DNA of 64,000 nucleotides. Source: Edaphocola flava. GTDB lineage: Bacteria; Bacteroidota; Bacteroidia; Chitinophagales; Chitinophagaceae. Below, piece by piece: positions 26,921-34,498 of the stretch. The notes below the pieces were generated by a model. That model was given only the letters and a program-made list of their open reading frames with translations, did no database searches and had not been told where the DNA came from. The stretch covers positions 310,001 to 374,000 of the forward strand of contig NZ_SAIQ01000003.1 in the NCBI RefSeq assembly GCF_004118155.1. Reading direction: 5' to 3'. The first letter of the stretch is position 1, and each line of letters opens with the position of its first letter. A program made the position numbers and the translations under genes.

Positions 26921-26954
26921 AAAAAAGGAAGCAATACCTTCTGGTATTGCTTCC
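26921..26954 (-). terminator. Terminator of the NmrA-like gene
   Basis: A perfect 12-bp stem (GGAAGCAATACC and complement), 4-nt loop, followed on the minus strand by TTTTTT. Confidence 0.9.
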
Positions 26955-26981
26955 TGATAACTAAATAGTTACATACAGTCA

Positions 26982-27857
26982 TTAAAAACGGCTGGCATAT
27001 TCCTTTGCAAAATCAACGATTTTGATCAGACCATCCTGTGGAGCACCCTTGCTTTCAAAATCAGATTGCAGTTTACCTTCGCGGATCGCTACGCCCATTT
27101 CCGTATACAGACCAGCCATCTCTTCCGGTAATCCGGCTCCGGTCATACCATCCATGGCCTGCTCATCGGTAAAGGCAACCCAAGGCAGTGTTTTGCCCAG
27201 GGCCTTGCCAAATACAGAAGCCACATCGGCTGCCGTTACATAATCACTTACGATATAACGAACTTCATGTCCCGCAGGGTTTTGCTGTAAAGCTTCTGCC
27301 GCAGCCTGCGCAATATCAGCCGGGTGTACCAGAGGTATTTTTACATCAGCTGCAAAATTAGAACCCAGTATGCCTGCATGCTGAATCATCGGAATATCGT
27401 TGTAATAATTGGTGTAGAAATAGCCTGCACGTAAATAAGTTACCGCGACATCGGCTAATGCACTATACAGCTTTTCGATATGATGCAGTCCTGTAATAGG
27501 GCCTGTACCACCGTCAAAATCAGCACCCACACTGCTGAGCATCACGACACGTTTCACTCCGGAATTTTTGATTGCAGTGGCATAAGACCTGCCGGCATTA
27601 ACGGTGTGCTCAATAATGTTCTGTCCGCCCATATTCGGAGGGGTCATTACAAATACCGCATCGGCACCTGCGAAGGTCTGCTCCAGAAAGGCAGTATCTG
27701 TTATGGAACCAATGGCTGCTGTAGCACCCAGTTGCTCGATGGCGGTCTTCCTGTCTGCACTGCTGCTGATCAGGGTTACCTTATGTCCTGCTGCTACCAG
27801 GTTTTTTACTAAATGTTGTCCTATGTTCCCCAGGGAACCGGTAAGGGTAATATTCAT
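26982..27857 (-). CDS. NmrA-like NAD(P)-binding protein (atypical SDR)
   Basis: A 291-residue Rossmann protein starting MNITLTGSLGNIGQHLV, with the GxxGxxG loop at Gly7, Gly10 and Gly13. KVTLISSSADR follows as the second strand, and VFVMTPPNMGGQ and VVMLSSVGADFDGGTG are typical of NmrA/QOR2-like enzymes. These reduce quinones or serve as redox sensors. The gene diverges from an HxlR-family regulator, a common arrangement for quinone or aldehyde detoxification. The start is downstream of a TACTTTTG element. Confidence 0.9.
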   Translation of the reverse strand: MNITLTGSLGNIGQHLVKNLVAAGHKVTLISSSADRKTAIEQLGATAAIGSITDTAFLEQTFAGADAVFVMTPPNMGGQNIIEHTVNAGRSYATAIKNSGVKRVVMLSSVGADFDGGTGPITGLHHIEKLYSALADVAVTYLRAGYFYTNYYNDIPMIQHAGILGSNFAADVKIPLVHPADIAQAAAEALQQNPAGHEVRYIVSDYVTAADVASVFGKALGKTLPWVAFTDEQAMDGMTGAGLPEEMAGLYTEMGVAIREGKLQSDFESKGAPQDGLIKIVDFAKEYASRF

Positions 27858-27870
27858 CAGATAAAATATT

Positions 27871-27922
27871 TTGGTTAATTGATAATGCAAAAGTACTTTT
27901 GTACTTACTTTTATACAAGTAC
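27871..27922. promoter_or_regulatory. Symmetric overlapping divergent promoters with HxlR operator candidate
   Basis: The perfect palindrome CAAAAGTACTTTTG (27888-27901) contains a -7 element TACTTTTG on each strand, sharing the central TA. Each has a TTG exactly 20 nt upstream: 27871-27873 on the plus strand and 27916-27918 read on the minus strand. The inverted repeat GTACTT (27901-27906) / AAGTAC (27917-27922) overlaps the hxlR start region and the minus-strand -33 box. It is a likely HxlR operator for both genes. Confidence 0.7.
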
Positions 27923-27944
27923 TTACCCTAAAGTATGTATCATT

Positions 27945-28292
27945 ATGACCGCTATTAAATCATCCTCAACCATTCAGCAGAATAAGAAAACGGCACTGGC
28001 AATGTGCCCGGTAACCTTTACGATGGAGAAAATAGGAAGTTATTGGAAGCCCATTATTATCTACCATCTATCAGAAGGCAGTAAACGCTATAGTGAATTA
28101 AAAAAGGCAATACCTGCTGTTACGGAGAAGATGCTGATACAGCATTTGAAGCAGTTGGAGACAGACGGATTGGTGATACGGGAAGCCAGGCCGGTAGTAC
28201 CACCCTATGTCACCTACCAGCTCAGCGAATCGGGCAGGCAGCTGCTCCCGGTGATTCATGCCATGGCCACCTGGGCCACGGCGCATATGTAA
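27945..28292 (+). CDS. HxlR family transcriptional regulator
   Basis: A 115-residue winged-helix regulator. The N-terminal MCPVTFTMEKIGSYWKPIIIYHL carries the conserved redox cysteine (Cys21) and the IGxxW/K motif. KRYSELKKAIPAVTEKMLIQHLKQLETDGLVIRE is the DNA-binding helix-turn-helix, and PPYVTYQLSESGRQLLPVI the wing. HxlR proteins sense electrophiles through this cysteine and usually repress a divergent reductase gene, which fits the NmrA-like neighbour. The start is the ATG at 27945, 43 bp after the -7 element. Confidence 0.94.
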   Translation: MTAIKSSSTIQQNKKTALAMCPVTFTMEKIGSYWKPIIIYHLSEGSKRYSELKKAIPAVTEKMLIQHLKQLETDGLVIREARPVVPPYVTYQLSESGRQLLPVIHAMATWATAHM

Positions 28293-28298
28293 ACATCA

Positions 28299-29186
28299 TT
28301 AATTCAAAGGCATTACCTCACGGTAGCTGCTGGGCGTTTGCCCGTGATGTGCTTTAAAAATTCTGGAGAAGTGCGATACATTTTCAAAGCCCAGGGAGAA
28401 ACAGATATCCGTTACGCTCATCTGTGTATGCTCCAGCATTTCTTTGGCTTTGACCAGGCGTTTCTCGCGGATCCAGCTGGCTGGTGACATATTGTATATG
28501 CGCTGAAAGTCGCGCTTAAAGCTGGACAGGCTGCGCCCGGAGAGATAAGCCAGCTCTTCAAGATTGACCGGTGAGGCATAATGCTGTTCTACCACCTGGC
28601 TCACATCGGTACGTACCGGTTGGTGTAATTGTAAGATCTGAAAAAATACATTTTTATTATACTCCGCTACATCATACAGCAACTCCATCATCTTTAACCG
28701 CAACTGGCCGGGATTCACGCCAGACTGGTTATTGAAGTATGGTTTCAGCGAATGTACAAAGGCAACCAGGTATTCGTTTATAGGATATACTTCGCTCTTT
28801 ATCTCCCCTTCTGCCTTTAATTTCGGAATCTCAATCTGGGCTGTAGACAGGAATGATTTCAACAGATCATCCTTCAAAGAGAACATCATGCTCTCGTATA
28901 TATTATCATTGTCGGGATCACCGGCTTTCTCATACTGAACAGCAGTAGCCTTTTTGAGCAGGATCATTTCATTCTTACCTACCACATAGGTCTGCTTTCC
29001 GTAAGTCATCTTATTTGTTCCGCCCAGCACGAACAATAACAGGTGTTCCTCGAGGTACATTGTACCACTAGCACCTGTACTATGTACACACTGCTGCACC
29101 ACAGAACAACCTTCCAGCTCCAGTGTAGCCTGTGCGGCATCGCAATTAACGAGTGCTGTAGGCACCTTAACCATTTTTGTAACCAT
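28299..29186 (-). CDS. AraC family transcriptional regulator
   Basis: A regulator of about 295 residues with an N-terminal cupin-like sensor domain and a C-terminal double helix-turn-helix. Its DNA-binding part runs NLEELAYLSGRSLSSFKRDFQRIYNMSPASWIREKRLVKAKEMLEHT then SVTDICFSLGFENVSHFSRIFKAHHGQTPSSYR. I take the ATG at 29186 (MVTKMVKVP) as the start, because a TAnnTTTG element lies just upstream and inside the longer frame that could begin at 29234. It diverges from a zinc alcohol dehydrogenase gene, its likely target, and is convergent with hxlR. Confidence 0.88.
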   Translation of the reverse strand: MVTKMVKVPTALVNCDAAQATLELEGCSVVQQCVHSTGASGTMYLEEHLLLFVLGGTNKMTYGKQTYVVGKNEMILLKKATAVQYEKAGDPDNDNIYESMMFSLKDDLLKSFLSTAQIEIPKLKAEGEIKSEVYPINEYLVAFVHSLKPYFNNQSGVNPGQLRLKMMELLYDVAEYNKNVFFQILQLHQPVRTDVSQVVEQHYASPVNLEELAYLSGRSLSSFKRDFQRIYNMSPASWIREKRLVKAKEMLEHTQMSVTDICFSLGFENVSHFSRIFKAHHGQTPSSYREVMPLN

Positions 29187-29206
29187 AAAGTATTTGCTAT
29201 CAGCAA

Positions 29207-29214
29207 CAAAAGTA
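29207..29214 (-). promoter_or_regulatory. -7 promoter element of the araC-type gene
   Basis: On the minus strand TACTTTTG fits TAnnTTTG, 20 bp before the chosen ATG. Confidence 0.5.
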
Positions 29215-29290
29215 CGAAATACAGATCCATACACTTTTCTTTTCGGTTCATATAATTATGCTAAAAAGTTCAGATCCGGATACAATGATT

Positions 29291-29312
29291 TAATACTGGA
29301 GTATTAGCTTTG
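29291..29312 (+). promoter_or_regulatory. Inverted repeat overlapping a -7 element upstream of the alcohol dehydrogenase
   Basis: TAATACT-GG-AGTATTA is a perfect 16-bp inverted repeat (29291-29306). Its right end overlaps TAGCTTTG (29305-29312), a perfect TAnnTTTG. This is a candidate operator for the divergent AraC-type regulator or another repressor. Confidence 0.5.
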
Positions 29313-29390
29313 TGGAGTACAACAAATACCCTGACCTAAAAAGAACAAAATATTGAACTGCTGAGTACAAGCAGTTTCCCGAGGACCGCA

Positions 29391-29398
29391 TACTTTTG
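29391..29398 (+). promoter_or_regulatory. Second -7 element of the alcohol dehydrogenase gene
   Basis: TACTTTTG lies 36 bp before the ATG at 29435 and covers an in-frame TTG at 29396, arguing against that earlier start. Confidence 0.5.
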
Positions 29399-29434
29399 TA
29401 TCATCAAAAACAATTAAAAAAACAACAAAGAGAT

Positions 29435-30481
29435 ATGATCGCAACAAAAGGCTATGCCGCTATGAATGCCGGCGAGCAATTAACCGAATGGAATTTTGAA
29501 AGAAGAGCTGTTGGCCCTAACGATGTACAGTTCGACATACAGTACTGCGGGGTTTGCCACTCTGATCTGCATCAGATCCGCAATGACTGGTTTCCGGGTA
29601 TCTTCCCGATGGTACCGGGACATGAGATTGTAGGAAGAGTGATCGCTGTAGGCGAAAATGTAAGCAAATTCAAACTGGGCGACCTGGTGGGCACCGGTTG
29701 TATGGTAGACTCCTGCGGAGACTGCAGCTCCTGTAAGCATGGTGAAGAACAGTATTGCGAAAATGGCAGTGTATCTACCTACAATGGCCTGAATAAGTAC
29801 ACTGATGGTATGCCTACTTATGGTGGTTATTCTAAAACCATTGTGGTCAAAGAAGATTTCGTACTGAATGTACCGGAAAACCTGCCGCTGTCTGGAGTGG
29901 CACCATTATTATGTGCCGGTATTACCACCTACTCTCCTTTAAGACACTGGAAGGTTGGCAAAGGCCATAAACTGGCAGTACTGGGCCTGGGTGGCTTAGG
30001 TCATATGGCCGTAAAATTCGGCGTGGCATTCGGTGCTGAAGTAACGGTATTAAGTACTTCTGAAAATAAGCGCGAAGATGCGATGAAGCTGGGTGCACAC
30101 CAGTTTGTAGTAACCAAAGACGAAGCACAGTTCAATGCGGTTAAAGATTCATTTGACTTTATCCTGGATACCGTAAGTGCTCCACATGATATTGCGGCAT
30201 ACATGGGTCTGCTGAAAACAAACGGGGTACACATCTGTGTGGGCGTACCTTCTGAGCCATCTGTAATTCCTGCATTTGCCCTGATCGGTAACCGCAAAAG
30301 CCTTGCAGGCTCTATGATCGGTGGTATCGAAGAGACTCAGGAGATGCTGGATTTCTGCGGTGAAAACAATATCGTATCAGAAGTGGAAGTAATCGATATG
30401 GCTTACATTGATAAGGCATATGAGCGCATGGAGAAAAACGATGTGAAATATCGCTTTGTAATAGACATGGCTACTTTATAA
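29435..30481 (+). CDS. Zinc-dependent NAD(P) alcohol dehydrogenase (YahK/CAD type)
   Basis: A 348-residue medium-chain dehydrogenase. Catalytic zinc ligands are Cys41 (CGVCHSDLH) and His63-Glu64 (GHEIVGRV), with the third Cys in LCAGITTYSPL. Structural zinc is held by Cys94, Cys97, Cys100 and Cys108. The nucleotide loop GLGGLGHMAVKFG is the GxGGxG motif. This is the cinnamyl-alcohol dehydrogenase-like group that reduces a wide range of aldehydes with NADPH. Likely role: aldehyde detoxification, controlled by the divergent AraC-type regulator. Confidence 0.94.
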   Translation: MIATKGYAAMNAGEQLTEWNFERRAVGPNDVQFDIQYCGVCHSDLHQIRNDWFPGIFPMVPGHEIVGRVIAVGENVSKFKLGDLVGTGCMVDSCGDCSSCKHGEEQYCENGSVSTYNGLNKYTDGMPTYGGYSKTIVVKEDFVLNVPENLPLSGVAPLLCAGITTYSPLRHWKVGKGHKLAVLGLGGLGHMAVKFGVAFGAEVTVLSTSENKREDAMKLGAHQFVVTKDEAQFNAVKDSFDFILDTVSAPHDIAAYMGLLKTNGVHICVGVPSEPSVIPAFALIGNRKSLAGSMIGGIEETQEMLDFCGENNIVSEVEVIDMAYIDKAYERMEKNDVKYRFVIDMATL

Positions 30482-30498
30482 GTACAGCTTTAATCACA

Positions 30499-30529
30499 AA
30501 AAGCCCGGGTACATACCCGGGCTTTTGTT
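30499..30529. terminator. Bidirectional terminator
   Basis: Stem AAAAGCCCGGGT/ACCCGGGCTTTT with a 4-nt loop between convergent genes. Confidence 0.92.
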
Positions 30530-30545
30530 TGATAACATGTCAGCG

Positions 30546-31763
30546 TTATTTCTTTCTTTTATTTCCTTCAATATTCGGCAGGAAACCCGTCACCATGCCT
30601 ATCAGCGGCAGGAAGGCGCAAACCGAGAAGACATATTGAATGCCCTTCTGATCGGCCAGCCATCCTAATACAGCAGAACCGATACCGCCCATACCGAAAG
30701 CAAAACCAAAGAATAATCCGGCAACCATACCTACTTTTCCGGGAATGAGCTCTGTAGCATATACCAGGATGGCAGAAAATGCAGAGGAGATGATGAGCCC
30801 TATAATAACCGCCAGTACGATGGTGCCAAACAGGTTTACATGCGGCAGCAGCAGCGTGAATGGAGCTGCACCTAATATAGAGATCCAGATAATCCATTTA
30901 CGTCCGTAACGGTCGCCCAGCGGACCTCCCAGAATAGTGCCCGCGGCAACGGCAGCCAGGAAGGCAAATAAATAGACCTGAGATTGCTGTACACTTACCC
31001 CGAATTTCTCTATAAGGTAGAAGGTGAAGTAACTGGTCATAGAGGCCATATAAAAGTACTTGGAGAAAATCAATACCAGCAGAATTATGATAGAGATGAT
31101 CACTTTATAGCGGGGCAATGCAACCCGCTCTGTAACTACTTTCTGTGGTTGTGCTGCTTTCAGGGCCATATGCTGCTGATACCATTTACCAATAATGGTC
31201 AGGATGATGATCGCCACAATAGCCAGTACACCAAACCAGCCGATATAACGTTGCCCGAATGGAATGATGACTAATGCTGCGAGCAATGGACCGATCGCAC
31301 CACCGGCATTACCCCCTACCTGGAAGATAGACTGGGCAAGCCCTTTCTTGCCACCGGATGCCAGGTGCGCCACACGTGATGCTTCCGGATGAAACACCGA
31401 AGAGCCAATACCAATCAGACTTACAGAAGCCAGTATGGCATAAAGATTGCCTGCAAAAGCCATACAGATCAGTCCCATCAGGGAGAAGAACATGCCTATA
31501 GCAAGGGATTTTGGATTGGGTCTTTTATCAGTATACAATCCTACAAAGGGCTGTAGAATAGAGGCAGTAAGCTGAAACACTAAGGTGATAATACCCACCT
31601 GGGTAAAGGTGAGTGCATAATTATCTTTGAGCAATGGATAAATGGCAGGAATCAATGACTGCAACAGGTCATTGAGCAAATGGGATAAACTGATGGCAAA
31701 CAAGATCGGATATACCGTCTGGTTGGCTTGTAATGTGCCGGAAGCGGCAATAGGTTCTTTCAT
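30546..31763 (-). CDS. MFS transporter, Fsr (fosmidomycin resistance)-like
   Basis: A 405-residue transporter with twelve predicted membrane helices. The opening HLLNDLLQSLIPAIYPLLKDNYALTFTQVGIITLVFQLTASILQP and GIGSSVFHPEASRVAH are typical of the Fsr subfamily, and the second half has GGPLGDRYGRKW, the MFS loop motif. It exports small molecules across the inner membrane; drug specificity is not predictable. I use the ATG at 31763 because the longer start at 31784 would lie inside an operator-like repeat. The gene follows a FadR/GntR regulator with a 51-bp gap and likely belongs to its regulon. Confidence 0.9.
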   Translation of the reverse strand: MKEPIAASGTLQANQTVYPILFAISLSHLLNDLLQSLIPAIYPLLKDNYALTFTQVGIITLVFQLTASILQPFVGLYTDKRPNPKSLAIGMFFSLMGLICMAFAGNLYAILASVSLIGIGSSVFHPEASRVAHLASGGKKGLAQSIFQVGGNAGGAIGPLLAALVIIPFGQRYIGWFGVLAIVAIIILTIIGKWYQQHMALKAAQPQKVVTERVALPRYKVIISIIILLVLIFSKYFYMASMTSYFTFYLIEKFGVSVQQSQVYLFAFLAAVAAGTILGGPLGDRYGRKWIIWISILGAAPFTLLLPHVNLFGTIVLAVIIGLIISSAFSAILVYATELIPGKVGMVAGLFFGFAFGMGGIGSAVLGWLADQKGIQYVFSVCAFLPLIGMVTGFLPNIEGNKRKK

Positions 31764-31780
31764 AAAAAAACAAGTCTTAA

Positions 31781-31799
31781 ACATCAGGTCATCTGATGT
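31781..31799. promoter_or_regulatory. Operator candidate ACATC-N9-GATGT, copy 1
   Basis: ACATC and GATGT separated by 9 nt, extended here to the longer inverted repeat ACATCAG-N5-CTGATGT. It lies between the GntR-type gene and the MFS gene. The same half-sites at the same spacing occur directly before the regulator gene (32469-32487). Confidence 0.65.
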
Positions 31800-31814
31800 T
31801 TGTTATTAAAAAAA

Positions 31815-32468
31815 TTAAATGATGCCGATAATAGACTGTGCAACGGTTAATGCTTTGTCAGCATTGCGCTCTTTAATATGCTGTAGTAATGCCTCATGCA
31901 GCTCCTGAGATTCGATAAAGGAAGTTGTATCCTTGTATACGGTCAGGAAAAACTTGCTTACATGTGTCGAAAGGGTTTTGTACAATTCACACAGGATCAT
32001 ATTGCCGCAACTCTCCGCAACAGTTGTATGAAAGTCAATATCGGCCTGTATACAGGCTGCCATCTCCCCCTTAAGGGCATAACGCTTCCGCTCCTTCAGT
32101 GCTTTACCCATCTGGCTGAGCTGCGCTGTAGTCCGATGTGTAGCGGCCTTCTCTACCACCTTTATCTCCAGCAATTGCCTTACTTCAAATATCTCTGCGA
32201 ACTTGGCATGCTCAATTTTTGCATCCAGTGCACCATTACCGGTATGGCTGATTACAAAGGTACCCAGCCCCTGCTGTACAGATACAAAGCCGGACTGTGC
32301 CAGGTACTTGATCGCTTCGCGAACAGTGGAGCGCCCTACCCCAAACTTTTTCATCAGTTCGGGCTCTGTAGGCAAGCGGGAGTCGACGGGAAATACACCC
32401 CGTTCTATACTATGCTGCAGCGTATCGGCCAGTTCCTGCGCCAGAGATTTTTTTTGTAATTGCATCAT
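31815..32468 (-). CDS. FadR subfamily GntR transcriptional regulator
   Basis: A 217-residue regulator. The N-terminal winged helix has the GntR pattern SRLPTEPELMKKFGVGRSTVREAIKYLAQSGFVSVQQGLGTFV. The C-terminal all-helical FCD domain (about 90-215) contains the metal-site residues in DIDFHTTVAESCGN and a late HEALLQHI. It probably senses a carboxylic or similar small ligand. A matching inverted repeat lies at its own start codon and before the downstream MFS gene, so it likely controls itself and the transporter. Start is MMQLQ; the second Met is also possible. Confidence 0.92.
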   Translation of the reverse strand: MMQLQKKSLAQELADTLQHSIERGVFPVDSRLPTEPELMKKFGVGRSTVREAIKYLAQSGFVSVQQGLGTFVISHTGNGALDAKIEHAKFAEIFEVRQLLEIKVVEKAATHRTTAQLSQMGKALKERKRYALKGEMAACIQADIDFHTTVAESCGNMILCELYKTLSTHVSKFFLTVYKDTTSFIESQELHEALLQHIKERNADKALTVAQSIIGII

Positions 32469-32498
32469 ACATCATATCATCAGATGTTTGCAAAAGTA
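32469..32498 (-). promoter_or_regulatory. GntR gene promoter with operator candidate, copy 2
   Basis: On the minus strand the -7 element TACTTTTG (32491-32498) is followed after 3 nt by the inverted repeat ACATC-N9-GATGT (32469-32487), which ends right at the ATG. A bound repressor would cover the transcription start. Confidence 0.65.
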
Positions 32499-32552
32499 AT
32501 TAAATTAACGGAGTATCCGCTCTTCGGAAACAATAATAAATATTATTACTCT

Positions 32553-32756
32553 ATTGGTCTTCGACTTTATCGATCGAGCCAATGATATTATGAACGCCGG
32601 ATGTATAAGGCAATTTGGAGCGATCTGTACTTTTACGGATCGCTTATTGTTTTCATCACAGCGATAGCCATTTTGGAGTGGAGATGCGATCGTTGAGCAC
32701 CGAATGCATCACACGTTAAGCTCAAACGATCAATGCACGCAACGGTACAAAATGGC
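32553..32756. other. Structured intergenic region with several inverted repeats
   Basis: No coding gene is convincing here. Several hairpins are visible: AGCGATCTGTA/TACGGATCGCT (32619-32629 with 32634-32644, one wobble, followed by TATTGTTTT); and a long outer stem GCCATTTTG (32667-32675) / CAAAATGGC (32748-32756) enclosing GATCGTTGAGC (32688-32698) / GCTCAAACGATC (32720-32731, one bulge). A weak one, ATTGG/CCAAT, lies at 32553-32583. It could be a non-coding RNA or the remains of a mobile repeat. Confidence 0.5.
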
Positions 32757-32784
32757 GGTGCTCCGCAATCGCCTTGATGAGAAC

Positions 32785-32824
32785 AGGCACTTTTGGTCCT
32801 TTTGTTGCCGGACAAAAGGACGAA
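32785..32824 (+). repeat. 40-bp dispersed repeat with internal hairpin, copy 1
   Basis: The 40 bp are identical, in inverted orientation, to 38221-38260. The core is the hairpin GTCCTTTTGT-TGCCGG-ACAAAAGGAC. Similarity continues upstream (GCCTTGATGAGAAC here against GCCCTGATGAAAAC in the other copy). Confidence 0.9.
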
Positions 32825-32871
32825 TAAAATAGTCAACTATAATTATATGATATCATCGTTTTGTAAAAAAC

Positions 32872-32905
32872 AAAAGCGCCCATGCATTGCATGGGCGCTT
32901 TTTAT
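32872..32905 (-). terminator. Terminator of gltA
   Basis: A stem of about 14 bp (AAAAGCGCCCATGC and complement); on the minus strand it is followed by TTTTGTTTTTT. Confidence 0.9.
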
Positions 32906-32918
32906 TAAATAAAGAATT

Positions 32919-34241
32919 TTAGTCTTCTTTTACGGCTTCACCTTTGATGAAGGCCTTGATCCAGTGTGTATCTACAGACTTAGGACGCTCGATAGGGAAT
33001 CCTAAAGCTCTGTCCCAACATAATCCTGCCAATACACCCAGTGCACGGCTTACACCGAAGATTACGGTGTAGAACTCTTCTTCAATCAGTCCGAAGTGTT
33101 TCAGTAATGCACCACTGTGCGCATCAACATTCGGGAATGGATTTTTGATTTTACCGGTAGCACCCAGGATATCCGGAGCTACTTCATATACATTCCAAAC
33201 GGTTTGTACCATCGGATCTTCCGGACAGTGTGTTTTTGCAAACTCCATCTGTGCTGTGAAACGTGGATCTGTTTTACGCAATACTGCGTGACCGTAACCC
33301 GGAACTACTTTACCTTCAGTTAATGTTTTCTTGATATACTCGCTGATCTGGTCTTTGCTAGGCGCATTTGTATCCAGCTCTTTACACATATCTTCGATCC
33401 ATTTTACTACTTCCTGGTTAGCCAGGCCATGCAGCGGACCAGCCAGGCCGTTCATACCGGATGCAAAACACAGGTAAGGATCAGACAGTGCAGAACCTAC
33501 CAGGTGCGTTGCGTGTGCAGATACGTTACCACCCTCGTGATCGGCATGGATCGTTAAATACAGGCGCATTAATGCATAGAAACCTTTGTTATCGTAACCC
33601 AGCATGTGTGCGAAGTTACCCGCCCAGTCCAGCATTCCGTTAGGTTGGATATGATCGCCGTTTTTATATTTTCTGCGATAGATATACGCTGCAATGCGCG
33701 GCAGGCGTGCAATAAGGTTCATACAGTCTTCAAAAATATAAGACCAGTATTCCTTTTTGTTGATGCCGTTTGCGTATTCTTTAGCGAAGATAGATTCTTT
33801 CTGTAATGCAGTAATTGCAATAGAGAACTGCGTCATCGGGTGTGTAGAAATCGGTAATTTTTCAATTACATCAAACACATAATTCGGTACATGAGATTTT
33901 CTGGCAAATGTTGCAGATAAATGCTCTACATCTTCTTCAGAAGGTAACTCACCGATCAGCATTAAATAAAATAAGCCCTCCGGTAATGGTTCTGTACCAC
34001 CTGGGGCCTTAGGTAATTTTTCTCTTAATTCCGGGATCGAATAGCCTCTAAAGCGGATACCATCTTCTGCATCAAGTAAAGATGTCTCGGTGATCAGACC
34101 GATAATACCTCTCATACCCTGGTAGGCTTGTGCGATAGTGGTTTCTCCTAAAACTTTATTTCCGTGCTCTGCAATAATTTGTTTGATTTCTGCTGCTACT
34201 GAATCAGCTTTGACTTTAAACCTGTCTTTTACGAATCCCAT
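32919..34241 (-). CDS. gltA: Citrate synthase, mitochondrial-like type
   Basis: A 440-residue citrate synthase that condenses oxaloacetate and acetyl-CoA in the TCA cycle. The catalytic residues are His271 (GPLHGLANQEV), His318 (VPGYGHAVLRKTDPR) and Asp373 (NVDAHSGALL). The exact wording of these motifs and the N-terminal GMRGIIGLI...GIRFRGYSIPE match the eukaryotic mitochondrial enzyme class rather than the hexameric GltA of proteobacteria. No targeting peptide is present. The symbol is used for function only. Transcribed alone. Confidence 0.95.
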   Translation of the reverse strand: MGFVKDRFKVKADSVAAEIKQIIAEHGNKVLGETTIAQAYQGMRGIIGLITETSLLDAEDGIRFRGYSIPELREKLPKAPGGTEPLPEGLFYLMLIGELPSEEDVEHLSATFARKSHVPNYVFDVIEKLPISTHPMTQFSIAITALQKESIFAKEYANGINKKEYWSYIFEDCMNLIARLPRIAAYIYRRKYKNGDHIQPNGMLDWAGNFAHMLGYDNKGFYALMRLYLTIHADHEGGNVSAHATHLVGSALSDPYLCFASGMNGLAGPLHGLANQEVVKWIEDMCKELDTNAPSKDQISEYIKKTLTEGKVVPGYGHAVLRKTDPRFTAQMEFAKTHCPEDPMVQTVWNVYEVAPDILGATGKIKNPFPNVDAHSGALLKHFGLIEEEFYTVIFGVSRALGVLAGLCWDRALGFPIERPKSVDTHWIKAFIKGEAVKED

Positions 34242-34440
34242 ATTTAAAATTTATTTTAATATAAAAAGGGCCCATTTTATTATGAGCGGTACAAAGTTAA
34301 CTAATTAAAACATAAATAAAAACAGCACTTCCCATTTCTTAACAATATCACTAAATTAAAGATCGGATGGCCTGTAACCCCTTCTACACATATATATAAA
34401 CGCTATCTATACACTTAAAGGTGTGTTGTTGTTTAAAAGA

Positions 34441-34483
34441 AAAGAGTTGGTTTACCGTATCGGTAAACCAACTCTTTTTTGTA
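34441..34483 (-). terminator. Terminator of the T9SS cargo gene
   Basis: A perfect 17-bp stem (34441-34457 with 34461-34477), 3-nt loop, T-rich on both flanks by strand. Confidence 0.9.
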
Positions 34484-34498
34484 CATAATTGTACACAA

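Noticed and set aside
32633-32836. Open frame over the 40-bp repeat on the minus strand (also 37993-38289 over the other copy)
   Set aside because: The two frames share residues only because the repeat is identical DNA; the rest is unrelated, and the hairpin explains the conservation.
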